A DNA stretch of 64,000 nt, from positions 434,001 through 498,000 of the forward strand of contig NZ_JAGSOJ010000002.1 of the NCBI RefSeq assembly GCF_023684385.1. The letters are read 5' to 3'. A model generated the notes under the pieces. It made no database searches. It saw only the letters and a list, made by a program, of their open reading frames with translations, and had not been told where the DNA came from. Of the stretch, positions 1 to 9,106 are shown one piece after another. Each line of letters begins with the position of its first letter. The stretch's first letter is position 1. Source of the stretch: Oceanirhabdus seepicola. GTDB lineage: Bacteria; Bacillota; Clostridia; Clostridiales; Clostridiaceae. The position numbers and the translations under genes are program-made.

Positions 1-909
1 TGCTTCACCCATTGGAGCAAATAGTTCGTAGAATGGCAATCCATTTTTATGACCAAGAAGTTCAGCTTTCTTTTTAAAGTATTTTCTGAAAGTTGGTAGA
101 CTTTCTTTCATAGCTTCCATCATTGCAGTTAGGGTAGCTTCATTCATTCTAGATTTTTGAAGTGTAACAGCTAGAGGGGTAGAATATCCTCTAAGTTTAC
201 TTTCTGTGATAACTTCACCTTTTATTCCATTTAGTGAAGCAGCAACTGATTCATCTATTTTTTTATATGATTCTAATTCAGCTTCATAAGCTTTTTTTCT
301 CTTTTTACTATCTTTATCATATGCCATGTTTCTAACAACTGAAAGTGGTAGTTGTTTATTTTCACCATCAACTTCAATATCAACTAAAAGGTTAGATGTT
401 AAATTTCCTTGAAGTTTTGACCAAGCAGTAGAACCAGTTGTTTTCATTTTTGCGAGAACTTCTTCTTGTGTATCATCAAGAAGATAAGATGCATTTCTTT
501 TGATTTCATTAAGATAGAATGAGTGAACTTTTAATACATTAGACTGTTCAATCAGATTGTTTAAATCATCTATTCCACCTACCCATTTTTCAAATAAAGC
601 TTCAGTTTTCGCAAGTTCAGCTAGTTTATTTGATAGTTGTTCCATAGTCTTATTTGCTACTTCATTTTTAACATCAACGCTAGAGCTTAAACTAGCAAAG
701 CTATATAGTCTGTGTACAAGATGTTCGAATACATTAGCGGATTTAAGGTACTCTTCTAATTTTTCTTTAGTGTTATCATAGTTTTTACAATTAGTCTCTA
801 CCCATGAAATATTCTCTTTAATTGATTGATCTAAATTACTCATGTCATTTTTAAAAGCATCACTTTCAAAAGATGTGTAGATTTCATTAAGACTCCATCT
901 CATATCCAT
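1..909 (-). CDS. pepF: Oligoendopeptidase F-like M3B metallopeptidase (N-terminal part, runs off the window)
   Basis: The reverse strand encodes 303 residues open to the window edge, beginning MDMRWSLNEIYTSFES. The WSLNEIY start, the helical region (RLYSFASLSSS) and the later KAELLGHKNGLPFYELFAPMGEA stretch match the N-terminal half of M3B oligoendopeptidases, which cut short peptides in the cytosol. The HEXXH zinc site lies beyond the window, so catalytic competence cannot be checked. The ATG at 909 is chosen because a TCCTCC complement (920-925) gives a good ribosome site 10 bases upstream; a second in-frame ATG lies two codons later. It is divergent from the HAD gene. Family assignment is from recognised motifs; pepF versus other M3B members is inferred. 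Confidence 0.85.
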   Translation of the reverse strand, partial: MDMRWSLNEIYTSFESDAFKNDMSNLDQSIKENISWVETNCKNYDNTKEKLEEYLKSANVFEHLVHRLYSFASLSSSVDVKNEVANKTMEQLSNKLAELAKTEALFEKWVGGIDDLNNLIEQSNVLKVHSFYLNEIKRNASYLLDDTQEEVLAKMKTTGSTAWSKLQGNLTSNLLVDIEVDGENKQLPLSVVRNMAYDKDSKKRKKAYEAELESYKKIDESVAASLNGIKGEVITESKLRGYSTPLAVTLQKSRMNEATLTAMMEAMKESLPTFRKYFKKKAELLGHKNGLPFYELFAPMGEA

Positions 910-1107
910 ATATGTATATTCCTCCGTAATTATAAGATTTTATATATTATTAAACAAGTTATTGAAAGGGTATATATATATTATGATAACATTATTAAAA
1001 AAATATTTCTATTATAGAAATATTTTCATTTGTAAAAAGCGTAGCCTAATATTATATAGCTTTAGGGTTATAATAATTATATGGGACATATAAGACATGT
1101 TTAAACT

Positions 1108-1154
1108 GAGGGATGAAAAACTATAAGATTTAATGGTTTTCATCCCTCTATTTT
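1108..1154 (+). terminator. Terminator-like hairpin in the leader of the HAD phosphatase gene
   Basis: A perfect 12-bp stem (1108-1119 with 1137-1148, GAGGGATGAAAA arms) is followed by TATTTTT and lies just 5' of the Shine-Dalgarno of the downstream gene. A TATAAT box lies at 1070-1075. The hairpin lies between promoter-like sequence and the gene, so it may act as an attenuator or as a barrier to transcription from upstream. Confidence 0.6.
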
Positions 1155-1171
1155 TGGAGGATATTTGTAAA

Positions 1172-1819
1172 ATGAAAAAATTTGTTTTTATTTCTGATTT
1201 TGATGGAACAATTAGTAATAAAGATTTCTATATGCATGTGATAGAGAAATATCTTAAAGAAGACGGGGAACGGCAATACGCTAGATGGAGAAATGAGGAG
1301 ATTTTAGATATTGAGTTCTTGTCTTATGTATTTACAAATATTGATGCAGATGAAGAAGAAATTTACAAGGATATTATTGCCTTAGAGATTGATCCAGATC
1401 TTGAGGAGTTTATAAAATATATTAAGAGTCAAGGTGGTGAGTTTGTAATATTAAGTGCTGGAAGCACATATTACATCGATATTTTATTGGAACATTGGAG
1501 TATTGAAGGAATAAAAATATACTCTAATAATGCTGTGTATAAGAATAGAGGAATACATTATGATATTGATCCAACTAATGAATTTTATTCTGAAAGATAC
1601 GGAATAGATAAGAAGAAAGTGGTTGAAAAATTTAAGAGGGAATATGAGACTCTATATTATGCTGGAGATAGCATGCCTGATTTTGAAGCTAGCCTTTTGT
1701 GCAAAAAAAGGTTTGCAAAGGGAAGATTGATTGATATTTATAAGGAAAAAAACGTTGATCATTATGGGGTTGAAAGTTTCAAAGAAATATTAGATATTCT
1801 GAAGAAAGAAGGGATATAA
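1172..1819 (+). CDS. HAD-IB family phosphatase, MtnX-like
   Basis: A 215-residue cytosolic HAD superfamily hydrolase. Motif I is DFDGT with nucleophile Asp9 and acid/base Asp11; motif II Ser95 lies in VILSAG; motif IV is GDSMPD at 165-170. The overall size and motif spacing resemble MtnX (a methionine-salvage phosphatase) and other HAD-IB phosphatases. No other methionine-salvage gene is nearby, so the substrate is not known. The start at 1172 is preferred over an upstream in-frame codon at 1133 because GGAGG (1156-1160) sits 11 bases before it and homology begins at MKKFVFISDFDGT; the upstream codons would lie inside the leader hairpin. Followed directly by a terminator. Confidence 0.8.
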   Translation: MKKFVFISDFDGTISNKDFYMHVIEKYLKEDGERQYARWRNEEILDIEFLSYVFTNIDADEEEIYKDIIALEIDPDLEEFIKYIKSQGGEFVILSAGSTYYIDILLEHWSIEGIKIYSNNAVYKNRGIHYDIDPTNEFYSERYGIDKKKVVEKFKREYETLYYAGDSMPDFEASLLCKKRFAKGRLIDIYKEKNVDHYGVESFKEILDILKKEGI

Positions 1820-1821
1820 TG

Positions 1822-1850
1822 AAGGAGACGCTTTGTAACGTCTCCTTTAT
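1822..1850 (+). terminator. Rho-independent terminator after the HAD gene
   Basis: Inverted repeat AAGGAGACG (1822-1830) and CGTCTCCTT (1839-1847) with an 8-base loop and a following T-rich run, directly after the stop codon. It lies between convergent genes and may serve both. Confidence 0.8.
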
Positions 1851-1858
1851 TGTTAAAG

Positions 1859-3550
1859 CTATTTAAGTTTAAAGTTTTTAATTTCAGTTAACATTTGCTT
1901 CGTCATATTGTTTAACTCAAGAGCAGACTGAGCAACTTCTTCAGTAGAAGCAGTCATCTCTTCAGAAGCTGCTGATATTTCTTGAGAGGATGCAGATACC
2001 TCTTCTGATACAGATGAAGCATCTCCTACATTCATGAGAATTATATTTTTATCATTATTTATTTTTGAAGCAGATTCGGATACTGAAACTATCTTAGGAA
2101 TTATAGTTTGAATAAGCCCATTTATTGAATTGAAGGATTCAATAGTATGATCAATATCTTTATCTTGTTCATTAAGGTCAAGTTTTACTGCCTCTGTTGA
2201 AGACACCATAATTTCAGTATCATCTGAGATATTTGAAATTATAGAATTTATTTTCTCAGAGAATTCTTTAACTTGTTCAGCTAGATGACGTATTTCATCC
2301 GAAACAACTGCAAAACCTCTACCAGCCTCTCCAGCTCTAGCGGCCTCAATCGCTGCATTAAGAGCAAGTAGATTTGTTTGATCTGCAATATCATTTATCA
2401 AGCTTGTTATCTCAGTGATATTATTGATATTACCGTTAAGGGTTGTAATTTTTATTATTAAATCATCAAAGGTACTAGTAACATTTTGCATGGAAGCTTT
2501 AAGGGTAGACATATTCTGATTGCTAGAATTGGCTTCAGTTTGAATATCTAATGAGTTATCCTTAACATCGTTAAGTGACGAGTGTATACCCTCGATTGCG
2601 TAGCCGAAATCTTCTATAGAGTCAGAAACGCTTGTTAAGTTCTGAGCTTGAGAAATAGCACCTTGCGCCACATTACCTATTGAGTTAGCAACATTTTCAG
2701 AAGATGATGCCATTTCTTCTGAAATAGAAGATAGGTTTTGTGATTGAGCATCAATGGAATGTGTTTTTTCCTTAAGGATTTTCATCATAGATGAAATATT
2801 TTCAATACTATCCTTCAGTGTTTCTTTCATAAGGCCAAATTCACTTTTAGAATTATGAGAGATATCCATTGAGAAATTACCCTTTGATAATTCTCCTAAC
2901 AATGAATTCATATCTTTAGTATTTACTCTTAAACTTTTAATAATTACATATGAGATTATTACTTGAATAGTGAAAGTAACTGCAAATAATATTATGAAAA
3001 GCATAGAAATAATTTGCCATATAGATTCCGTATCTTTATTGATCCTACTCATAGCATTTTCATTAACTTCAAGAAGGTTGAATATACATGAATCTATTTC
3101 CTTACTATAATCTATTAGTTTAAATTTGTTATTTGAAATACGGTTAATGTCAAATCCATCTACTACGTTATAAAATTTATGATAGTTTTCTTCTAAAGAA
3201 TTGAAGATTTCACTTTCTTCTTTAGTTAACGAAGAATTTTTGTAAGCTTCTAAATTTTCTACAGCTATTGAATTTTTTTGCATAATTACTCCGCTATATT
3301 TTTTTATGTCCTTACTTTCTGTAAAAGCTATAGCGTGAATAGATTTGTAGCTACTACTAACTTTGCTAAGGTAGATAAGTGGTTTAGCTCTGTCTTCATA
3401 TAGAGTAACGGACTTATCGTGCATTCTTTTCATGTTAGTAAATCCAAAAAAACTCATTAATGCTGAGAAAGATATAGAAAGAATAACCATTAATAAAAGA
3501 ACATTACTAATTTTAACCCTGTAATAAAATTTATCCTTGTTTTTTTTCAA
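1859..3550 (-). CDS. Methyl-accepting chemotaxis protein
   Basis: A 563-residue membrane chemoreceptor. Transmembrane segment 1 is about residues 14-37, followed by a roughly 140-residue extracytoplasmic helical sensor (four-helix-bundle type), transmembrane segment 2 about 177-204, HAMP about 205-260 and a cytoplasmic signalling coiled coil. The highly conserved hairpin tip ([20 protein letters not shown] and on to DEIRHLAEQ) is at about 390-422 and would contact CheA/CheW. Start is TTG at 3550, supported by AGGAGGGG 6-8 bases upstream. The ligand cannot be told from sequence. No other chemotaxis genes lie in the window, so it is a stand-alone receptor gene. Confidence 0.95.
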   Translation of the reverse strand: MKKNKDKFYYRVKISNVLLLMVILSISFSALMSFFGFTNMKRMHDKSVTLYEDRAKPLIYLSKVSSSYKSIHAIAFTESKDIKKYSGVIMQKNSIAVENLEAYKNSSLTKEESEIFNSLEENYHKFYNVVDGFDINRISNNKFKLIDYSKEIDSCIFNLLEVNENAMSRINKDTESIWQIISMLFIILFAVTFTIQVIISYVIIKSLRVNTKDMNSLLGELSKGNFSMDISHNSKSEFGLMKETLKDSIENISSMMKILKEKTHSIDAQSQNLSSISEEMASSSENVANSIGNVAQGAISQAQNLTSVSDSIEDFGYAIEGIHSSLNDVKDNSLDIQTEANSSNQNMSTLKASMQNVTSTFDDLIIKITTLNGNINNITEITSLINDIADQTNLLALNAAIEAARAGEAGRGFAVVSDEIRHLAEQVKEFSEKINSIISNISDDTEIMVSSTEAVKLDLNEQDKDIDHTIESFNSINGLIQTIIPKIVSVSESASKINNDKNIILMNVGDASSVSEEVSASSQEISAASEEMTASTEEVAQSALELNNMTKQMLTEIKNFKLK

Positions 3551-3810
3551 CTGAATCCCCTCCTAATATATATAAATTTCATACTATTTATCCTTAATAT
3601 ATATTTATCGAGCATATTATGAAAAAATTAATACGGTATTCGTAATAAATTTTAAAAATTTCGAAAAAACTTTAGTGTGATAATGTAAAAATGTGAAAAT
3701 AGGATGATTTTTATGGGTTAAGGTTTATGAAAAAATATGAATTTATAAAAAAAAACGAGTTTCATGCGCTTTGCTAGATTCAAGAATTAATAATTTCCTA
3801 TAGAATAAAA
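3551..3810. other. Intergenic region between the chemoreceptor and the peptidoglycan-binding gene
   Basis: AT-rich, about 260 bases, upstream of the TTG start of the chemoreceptor. It should hold that gene's promoter, but I cannot place convincing -35/-10 boxes. No coding frame or repeat was recognised apart from the terminator at its far end. Confidence 0.4.
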
Positions 3811-3848
3811 AACAAACCCATAAATGTATTAAACATTTACAGGCTTGT
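3811..3848 (-). terminator. Terminator of the peptidoglycan-binding protein gene
   Basis: On the minus strand a 15-bp stem (3834-3848 with 3812-3826, several G-T pairs) encloses a short loop and is followed by a run of T (TTTTTTATT). It begins just after the stop codon at 3853. Confidence 0.75.
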
Positions 3849-3852
3849 CTAC

Positions 3853-4689
3853 TTAATAATTATTTTTAATATAGTTTGCTGCTTTTTTTACAGCATTTTG
3901 ATGATTAGCATCAACTCTGTTACTTCCATGGGTTTTACTGCCCTTGAAGTGTATATCAATTACACCATGCATATTATTGTTTTTAACAGCATCAAGATTA
4001 GTTCCACCACGATAACCACCGCTTCTCCAACTAGTGTATGCTGTAGCTTTAGCTCCATCATTACCAGCATGAGGATATGCAGCCATTGAAGCGGGAATAG
4101 CATAACCATTATAGAAGACAACTATAGGTCTTCTTTGCCATGTCCATGAACCACCAAGTATAGATTTAAGAGTCGCTGTATCTCCCTTTGTCAACGTTTC
4201 ACAATCCGCGTGGTTTGAACCATATGTTTTTTTTGCATTAAAGGTTGTCCCAGAATTTATATCTAGGATTTTAATGGTGCTTCCGTGAGGCACTTTGTTT
4301 TTTACTGTACCAAACCAAGTCCAATCAAGTGTTGAAGTGTTATAGGCTCCAGTAGAAGGAGCTTTTTCAGCTGGTGCTGAAGCAGGTTTAGATTGAGTAT
4401 TAAAAGTGTTAAGTTGTGCAACGGTACGTCTCCCTACAATACCGTCTGCTGATAAACCAGAATCACTCTGAAATGATTTAACAGCTTTTAAAGTTAAGTT
4501 ACCATAGTAACCAGTTGGATTAACTGTGAGATAACCCAATTCATTAAGGCGTTGTTGAAGTGAAGTAACTGTAGAATTTCTATAACCCTTCTTCAAAAAT
4601 ATGTTTGAAGACAGTTTTACATCAGCAAATGCAGTACCAGCCGATATAAAGCAGAAGGCTAGAAATCCAGTGACTATTTTTTTGATCAT
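3853..4689 (-). CDS. Secreted peptidoglycan-binding protein with an unassigned C-terminal domain
   Basis: A 278-residue exported protein. Residues 1-22 form a signal peptide ending AFA. Residues about 34-94 are a PG_binding_1 domain (LKKGYRNSTVTSLQQRLNELGYL ... DGIVGRRT), which binds cell-wall peptidoglycan. After a Ala/Pro/Ser linker, residues about 118-278 form a compact domain with GSNHADCE, WTWQRRPIVV, YPHAGNDG and HFKGSKTHGSNRVD motifs. The repeated His and Asp suggest a metal-binding or hydrolase fold, but I do not recognise the family and it lacks the SHGC motif of L,D-transpeptidases. Start ATG with a GGAGGG ribosome site. Confidence 0.8.
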   Translation of the reverse strand: MIKKIVTGFLAFCFISAGTAFADVKLSSNIFLKKGYRNSTVTSLQQRLNELGYLTVNPTGYYGNLTLKAVKSFQSDSGLSADGIVGRRTVAQLNTFNTQSKPASAPAEKAPSTGAYNTSTLDWTWFGTVKNKVPHGSTIKILDINSGTTFNAKKTYGSNHADCETLTKGDTATLKSILGGSWTWQRRPIVVFYNGYAIPASMAAYPHAGNDGAKATAYTSWRSGGYRGGTNLDAVKNNNMHGVIDIHFKGSKTHGSNRVDANHQNAVKKAANYIKNNY

Positions 4690-4884
4690 GTAATCCCTCC
4701 AGAATTATCTTTCGTTCATACTCCCTCCTTATATGATATCATAAAGTTTTATTGGAAAATTGGAAAATAGGGAATTTAATACTGGGAGATTAGAGGATAT
4801 AAATCAAAAAATAAAATAAAAAGTATAAAAATGTAATAATACTTGGTAGTAACTGTAATGGTGAGGGGGAGGGGGGAAAAATAT
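4690..4884. other. Intergenic region before repeat copy A
   Basis: Contains the ribosome site of the peptidoglycan-binding gene, a TATGATATCATA palindrome-like promoter area near 4730-4742, and a G-rich tract at 4862-4877. No gene seen. Confidence 0.35.
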
Positions 4885-5045
4885 AGTTGGTAGTTGACAG
4901 TGGAGAGTGGAGAACGATGGAGGTTTCTTCCTTTCGTCAGAAACTATATTTTATTGTTATTATGACAATAGGATTTTACTGATTTTATCTGAGATAAAAT
5001 ATTGTATTTAGAACACAATGTTTCATCAATAATGAAAGTGTAAAA
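4885..5045 (+). repeat. Family-1 structured repeat, copy A (right arm missing)
   Basis: The left arm starts TAGTTGACAGTGGAGAGTGG, followed by a hairpin with GTTTCT/AGAAAC arms (4923-4944). Then come the core hairpins ATTTTATC/GATAAAAT (4982-5000), ATTGT/ACAAT (5001-5019) and TTTCAT/ATGAAA (5021-5037), inside TTTAC/GTAAA. The core order matches copies C and F. The outer right arm and its hairpins are absent, so this is a truncated copy. Confidence 0.75.
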
Positions 5046-5223
5046 AACTCGTGGGTTTCAGGTATTTGGAATTAAGTGGTTTTATGGTAAAATTTAAACA
5101 TAACGCAAATAAGAATAATTATGCTAATTTCTAATGGACGAACTGAGGGTGTTTAGAATTTGGGGTCATTTAATCTAGATACTGATATTAATTTATTGGA
5201 AGTTTGATATTAAGGAGGAAAAT
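5046..5223. other. Leader of the HEXXH protein gene
   Basis: Short AT-rich stretch after repeat copy A, carrying a strong AAGGAGG ribosome site at 5212-5218. No other feature recognised. Confidence 0.35.
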
Positions 5224-6093
5224 ATGGAGGTTAACATTAAAGATATTTCTTATATGTTTTGTGAATTTTGGGAAAAGGGACAAGGGATGAACTTTGATCA
5301 ACAAAAACAGCTATGGAAAGAATTATACCAGGAACCAAACAAAGAAATTTTTCAACACTTTGAATTCTTATTTAAGATGAGTGACAAAAATTATAATATT
5401 GATGACAATTTAGAAAAGTGTTTTCAAGAATATGAAAAGTCATATGAAAAGATAAAATCCTTAACAAATATATCTGATAATATTAATAAAGTTTGCAAAA
5501 GGTGTAGTGAGATTTTTGAGATAAATGATATAAAATTGAATTTTATTACCATTATTGGATTGTGCTCAGCAAATGCTTTTGTAACAGGGTTCAATGGAAG
5601 AACAGCATTTTATTTTTTAGAGAAAATGCTTAAAAAAGAATATATTGATATATTATTAGCACATGAAATAACTCATCTGTTTCATTTTTCACAGTTAGTT
5701 AGTGAAAATTATGAATCAACCCTTGCTGATAGTATATTTATAGATGGATTAGCATGTTTTGTTTCAAATTATTTATATCCAGGATTTACACTATCAGAAT
5801 ATTTGTGTTTTGATTCTGATTGTCAAGAGTGGCTATCAGAGTGCAATAAGCAATTTAATAATATAAAATCTGATATCATACATAATATTCAAAGTACAGA
5901 TTTTGTTTATTTTAAAAAATATTTTATGGGGGATAACTCAATTAAAGATGGAATTCCAACAAGGATAGGATATTTTATTGGATACTGTATAGTTGAATGG
6001 TTAAATAAAAAATATACGCTTCAGGAAATGATAAGTTGGCAACAAGACCGGATTATAAAAGAAGTCAAAGGTGCATTGACTAAGATACTATAG
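5224..6093 (+). CDS. Uncharacterised HEXXH zinc-protease-like protein (DUF2268-like)
   Basis: A 289-residue protein without signal peptide or membrane segment. The HEITH sequence at residues 147-151 is a canonical HEXXH zinc-binding and catalytic motif, preceded by a hydrophobic strand (YIDILLA) and followed about 25 residues later by a helix with FIDGLACFVSNYL, the place where DUF2268-type zincins carry a third ligand or structural acid. This suggests a cytosolic metallopeptidase fold. The substrate is unknown. ATG with AAGGAGG five bases upstream. It is monocistronic and flanked on both sides by copies of the family-1 repeat, so it may be an accessory gene. Confidence 0.6.
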   Translation: MEVNIKDISYMFCEFWEKGQGMNFDQQKQLWKELYQEPNKEIFQHFEFLFKMSDKNYNIDDNLEKCFQEYEKSYEKIKSLTNISDNINKVCKRCSEIFEINDIKLNFITIIGLCSANAFVTGFNGRTAFYFLEKMLKKEYIDILLAHEITHLFHFSQLVSENYESTLADSIFIDGLACFVSNYLYPGFTLSEYLCFDSDCQEWLSECNKQFNNIKSDIIHNIQSTDFVYFKKYFMGDNSIKDGIPTRIGYFIGYCIVEWLNKKYTLQEMISWQQDRIIKEVKGALTKIL

Positions 6094-6108
6094 AATATGA
6101 AGGGGTAT

Positions 6109-6258
6109 ATTCATTTCATCTTGAATGATATTTTGTAACTTTAATATAATATTTTATACATGGATAAAATGAGTAAAAAACCATTGTTCTTTAGACCAAT
6201 AAAAATATAGGTTCTGCCCAAAAGGGCAGAACCATCCTTCATTATCCATTATACATTT
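6109..6258 (-). repeat. Family-1 structured repeat, copy B (left half degenerate)
   Basis: The right-hand half is well preserved: ATTTTATAC/GGATAAAAT hairpin, GAGTAAA, a hairpin with GGTTCTGCCC/GGGCAGAACC arms (6210-6233) and the outer arm ATCCTTCATTATCCATTATACATTT. The core order is the reverse complement of copies C and F. The right end at 6258 abuts the hairpin at the end of hydE. Confidence 0.65.
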
Positions 6259-6280
6259 GCAATAAGCCTTAGCTTATTGC
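6259..6280 (-). terminator. Hairpin at the 3' end of hydE
   Basis: Perfect 9-bp inverted repeat GCAATAAGC / GCTTATTGC overlapping the hydE stop codon. There is no long T run on the minus strand because repeat copy B begins immediately after, so termination efficiency is uncertain. Confidence 0.45.
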
Positions 6281-7314
6281 ATAGAAACGTGATCGCCACG
6301 TCCCATATCAACCACATAACCTACAGAGTTTATTCTTCCTTCTATACATTTTCTGCAATGAGCTGCCTCATCACCTGTACAGATTTTATCTTTGTATAAT
6401 TCATATTTTTCTCTCACACTGACAGGAGATAGGTTAGGCATAACAACATTTGCTCCTACTGAAAGTGCTTTTTCTCTACCCTTTGGATCTAAAGTACCAA
6501 GGGCTGTTGTTGAAGGTAGAAGAACATCTGGTAAAAGTAATCTAGTAAGTGATAACATAACCATAGTATCTTCTACGGTACCTCCTTTACATTCACCAAT
6601 AGGCGTTTCAGGATGAGGAATGAAAGGTCCGATTCCAATCATATGAGGTTTTAACTCTTTTAAGAAAAGAAGATCATCAGCTAATGCAGCGTTATCTTGG
6701 TTAGGAAGTCCTACCATGAATCCAGCACCAGTCTGGTAACCAATTTCTTTAAGTTGATTTAAACATTGTCTTCTATTGTCATAGCTCATTCCAGGATGAA
6801 GTGAGTCATAAATTTCTCGAGTAGCTGTTTCGTGTCTTAAAAGATATCTATCAGCTCCTGCTTCATACAGTTTTTTGTAACTTTCATAACTTCTCTCACC
6901 TAGTGATAGGGTTATAGCGCTATCAGGATGTTTGTCCTTTATGTTTTTAATAAGATCTACTAAAAGTTCATCTGTATAGTAGTTATCTTCTCCACCTTGA
7001 AGTACAAAAGTTCTATAACCAAGTTTATATCCTAGGTCAGTACATTGAAGTATTGTATCAGGATTTAATCGGTATCTATCTACATTCTTATTACCATGCC
7101 TAATTCCGCAGTAATTACAATTTTGTTTACAGTAATTAGAGATTTCAATAAGACCTCTCATGTAAACAGACTTTCCGTAGTGTCTTTCCTTAGCCTCTTT
7201 AGAATGTTTGAAAATATATTTTCTCCATTCATCATTAAGGTTATCAAGTACATAAACCAACTCATCTTTAGTAAGGTTATTAGTACTTATTAATTTATCC
7301 AATATCTTTTTCAT
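6274..7314 (-). CDS. hydE: [FeFe]-hydrogenase maturation radical SAM enzyme HydE
   Basis: A 346-residue radical SAM protein. The cluster-binding motif is Cys62-x3-Cys66-x2-Cys69 (CKQNCNYC). A second cysteine set near the C-terminus, Cys312, Cys320 and Cys323 in CTGDEAAHCRKC, matches the spacing of the accessory FeS site of HydE and separates it from BioB and PylB. HydE acts with HydF and HydG to build the di-iron subcluster of [FeFe]-hydrogenase in the cytosol. The start at 7314 (MKKILDK) has AAAGGAGA about 7 bases upstream; an in-frame codon at 7341 is upstream of that ribosome site. hydF, hydG and a hydrogenase are not in the window. Confidence 0.9.
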   Translation of the reverse strand: MKKILDKLISTNNLTKDELVYVLDNLNDEWRKYIFKHSKEAKERHYGKSVYMRGLIEISNYCKQNCNYCGIRHGNKNVDRYRLNPDTILQCTDLGYKLGYRTFVLQGGEDNYYTDELLVDLIKNIKDKHPDSAITLSLGERSYESYKKLYEAGADRYLLRHETATREIYDSLHPGMSYDNRRQCLNQLKEIGYQTGAGFMVGLPNQDNAALADDLLFLKELKPHMIGIGPFIPHPETPIGECKGGTVEDTMVMLSLTRLLLPDVLLPSTTALGTLDPKGREKALSVGANVVMPNLSPVSVREKYELYKDKICTGDEAAHCRKCIEGRINSVGYVVDMGRGDHVSMQ

Positions 7315-7608
7315 AAAAAGTCTCCTTTCAGATAATACCATTATCAGAAGTAAAATATAAAACTATATGAGTATATTTTAATATATAACTAAAGATTTTT
7401 AAATAACAATTATTATGAAATAAAAAGCACAATACTTAGGGGGGAAATTATCCCTAAACACATATTTCATGAATTAATTATAACCGAAGGTTTGATAAAT
7501 TTAAATATTTAGTGTTAAAGAATAATTATTATTGAAGTGGAAAAAATCTTGTAATTATGGTATAATATTTAGAGAATCGAATTAAATTAGTTGATAATGG
7601 AGGGTTTT
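7315..7608. promoter_or_regulatory. Divergent promoter region of hydE and the MATE gene
   Basis: AT-rich region between divergent genes. A TATAAT box at 7561-7566 fits the MATE gene; its -35 is not clear. A small inverted repeat TTAGGG/CCCTAA lies at 7436-7457 and is not followed by a T run, so it could be an operator, but no family is recognised. Confidence 0.4.
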
Positions 7609-8994
7609 ATGGGGATAAAAGGTAGAAGGGAATTGATTTTAAAAGGAAATCTAAAGAAAGCAATAATTCTCATTTCACTTCCAGTGATGGTGAGTAATCT
7701 TATACAGACACTTTACAATTTAATTGATACTTATTGGGTAAGTAAATTAGGTGGAACGGATTTGGCTGCAATGAGTTTAGTATGGCCAATGAGTTTTCTT
7801 ATGATTGCAATTGGCGTAGGATTTAGTGTGGCAGGAGCATCTTTAATATCTCAGTATATTGGAGCAAAAAATTATGAGAAAGCAAAGAAAGTAATAGGTA
7901 ATTTATTAATAATATCTGCAGTTTTATCTATAGTGTTAGGAGCTGTTGGATATTTTGCAGCACCGACTATATTGAAATTATATAATCTCAATAATGAAGT
8001 TTATATAAGGGCATTAGGATATATTCAGATAATATTTATGGGATTACCAACCATGTTCTTTATGTTTGTGTTTAACTCAATAAAGCAGGGGGAGGGAGAT
8101 ACTGTTTCACCAATGATATTCGGGGGAATATCAGTTGCTATGAACATAATTCTAGATCCAATATTCATTTTTGTGTTTGATATGGGAATAGAGGGAGCAG
8201 CGTGGGCTACAGTAATCTCAAGAGGGATAATCGCATTTATTTCAATAGCATCTCTTTTCTTTTGTAAGGGTCCCTTGAGATTAGAACGAGGTGATTTAAA
8301 GAAGGACGGGGCAGTTATATTAAAAATAGTAAAAGTAGGACTACCATCATCTTTAGGACAGTCAATGTCGGCACTTGGATTTATGGTTCTGAATGGATTT
8401 ATAATATCTTTCGGAGATAATATAATGGCTGCATTTACTGTAGGAAATAGAATAAATTCACTTGTTCTAATGCCTGCTATGGGGATAGGAAGTTCTCTAG
8501 CAGCTATAGTAGGACAGAATTTAGGGGCAGATAATGTAAAGAGGGCAAAGAAGGCTATTTGGGAAAGTGTTAAGATTTGTACTATATTCATGGTTATTGG
8601 TGGAATTATTGTGTTTATATTCTCCAATGATGTTGTTAAAATATTTGCTGATAATCCTGATATAATTGAACCAGGGACATATTATCTTAAACTGATTTGC
8701 ATGTCATTACCTTTGGTTGGATATTTTCAGATTTTTATAGGTACATTCCAAGGATCAGGACATACACTGAGTGCCATGATAATTATGATGGGGAGATTGT
8801 GGTTATTAAGAATTCCTATGATAATATTATTAACAAGGTTTGAAGCGCTAGGAGAAAAGGCTATTTGGTTCTCTATGGTGGGGAGTAATTTCTTTATATG
8901 TTTGATTGGATTGGGAATATTTATGACAGGGAATTGGCAAAAGAAAATTATTAAGGGTGAACCTGAGGAAATAGAAAAAGTTGAAACCGTTTAG
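7609..8994 (+). CDS. MATE family efflux transporter
   Basis: A 461-residue polytopic membrane protein with about twelve transmembrane helices in two related halves, beginning with the conserved LPVMVSNLIQTLYNLIDTYW segment of the NorM/DinF-type MATE family. Such proteins export drugs or metabolites in exchange for Na+ or H+. Later landmarks are GGISVAMNIILDPIFIF and GNRINSLVLMPAMGIG, both typical of the family. ATG at 7609 is chosen because GGAGGG lies just upstream (7599-7604); a TTG at 7591 would place the start before that site. The transported compound cannot be inferred. Confidence 0.92.
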   Translation: MGIKGRRELILKGNLKKAIILISLPVMVSNLIQTLYNLIDTYWVSKLGGTDLAAMSLVWPMSFLMIAIGVGFSVAGASLISQYIGAKNYEKAKKVIGNLLIISAVLSIVLGAVGYFAAPTILKLYNLNNEVYIRALGYIQIIFMGLPTMFFMFVFNSIKQGEGDTVSPMIFGGISVAMNIILDPIFIFVFDMGIEGAAWATVISRGIIAFISIASLFFCKGPLRLERGDLKKDGAVILKIVKVGLPSSLGQSMSALGFMVLNGFIISFGDNIMAAFTVGNRINSLVLMPAMGIGSSLAAIVGQNLGADNVKRAKKAIWESVKICTIFMVIGGIIVFIFSNDVVKIFADNPDIIEPGTYYLKLICMSLPLVGYFQIFIGTFQGSGHTLSAMIIMMGRLWLLRIPMIILLTRFEALGEKAIWFSMVGSNFFICLIGLGIFMTGNWQKKIIKGEPEEIEKVETV

Positions 8995-9027
8995 GTTTAT
9001 TAATATAATAAGTATTGATAGTTTAAG

Positions 9028-9053
9028 TATTCTCCTGTGAAAATAGGAGAATA
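9028..9053 (+). terminator. Hairpin after the MATE gene
   Basis: Inverted repeat TATTCTCCT / AGGAGAATA (9-bp stem, 8-base loop) between the MATE gene and the next gene. There is no T run, so it may be an mRNA-stabilising or weakly terminating hairpin. Confidence 0.4.
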
Positions 9054-9106
9054 TTCAGTTACTAAAGAAAGTGCAAAGAGTGTGCTGTTTTGGAGGAGAT
9101 ATTTAT

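Noticed and set aside
3853..4330. C-terminal domain as an L,D-transpeptidase
   Set aside because: The SHGC catalytic motif is missing.
4862..4877. G-rich tract as a G-quadruplex
   Set aside because: The runs are GGGGG and GGGGGG with too few separate tracts for an intramolecular quadruplex.
6274..7314. The radical SAM gene as biotin synthase or PylB
   Set aside because: The C-terminal Cys312/320/323 set is characteristic of HydE.
8025..8627. A long minus-strand frame inside the MATE gene
   Set aside because: It is the reverse shadow of a clear transporter gene and has no family similarity or ribosome site.
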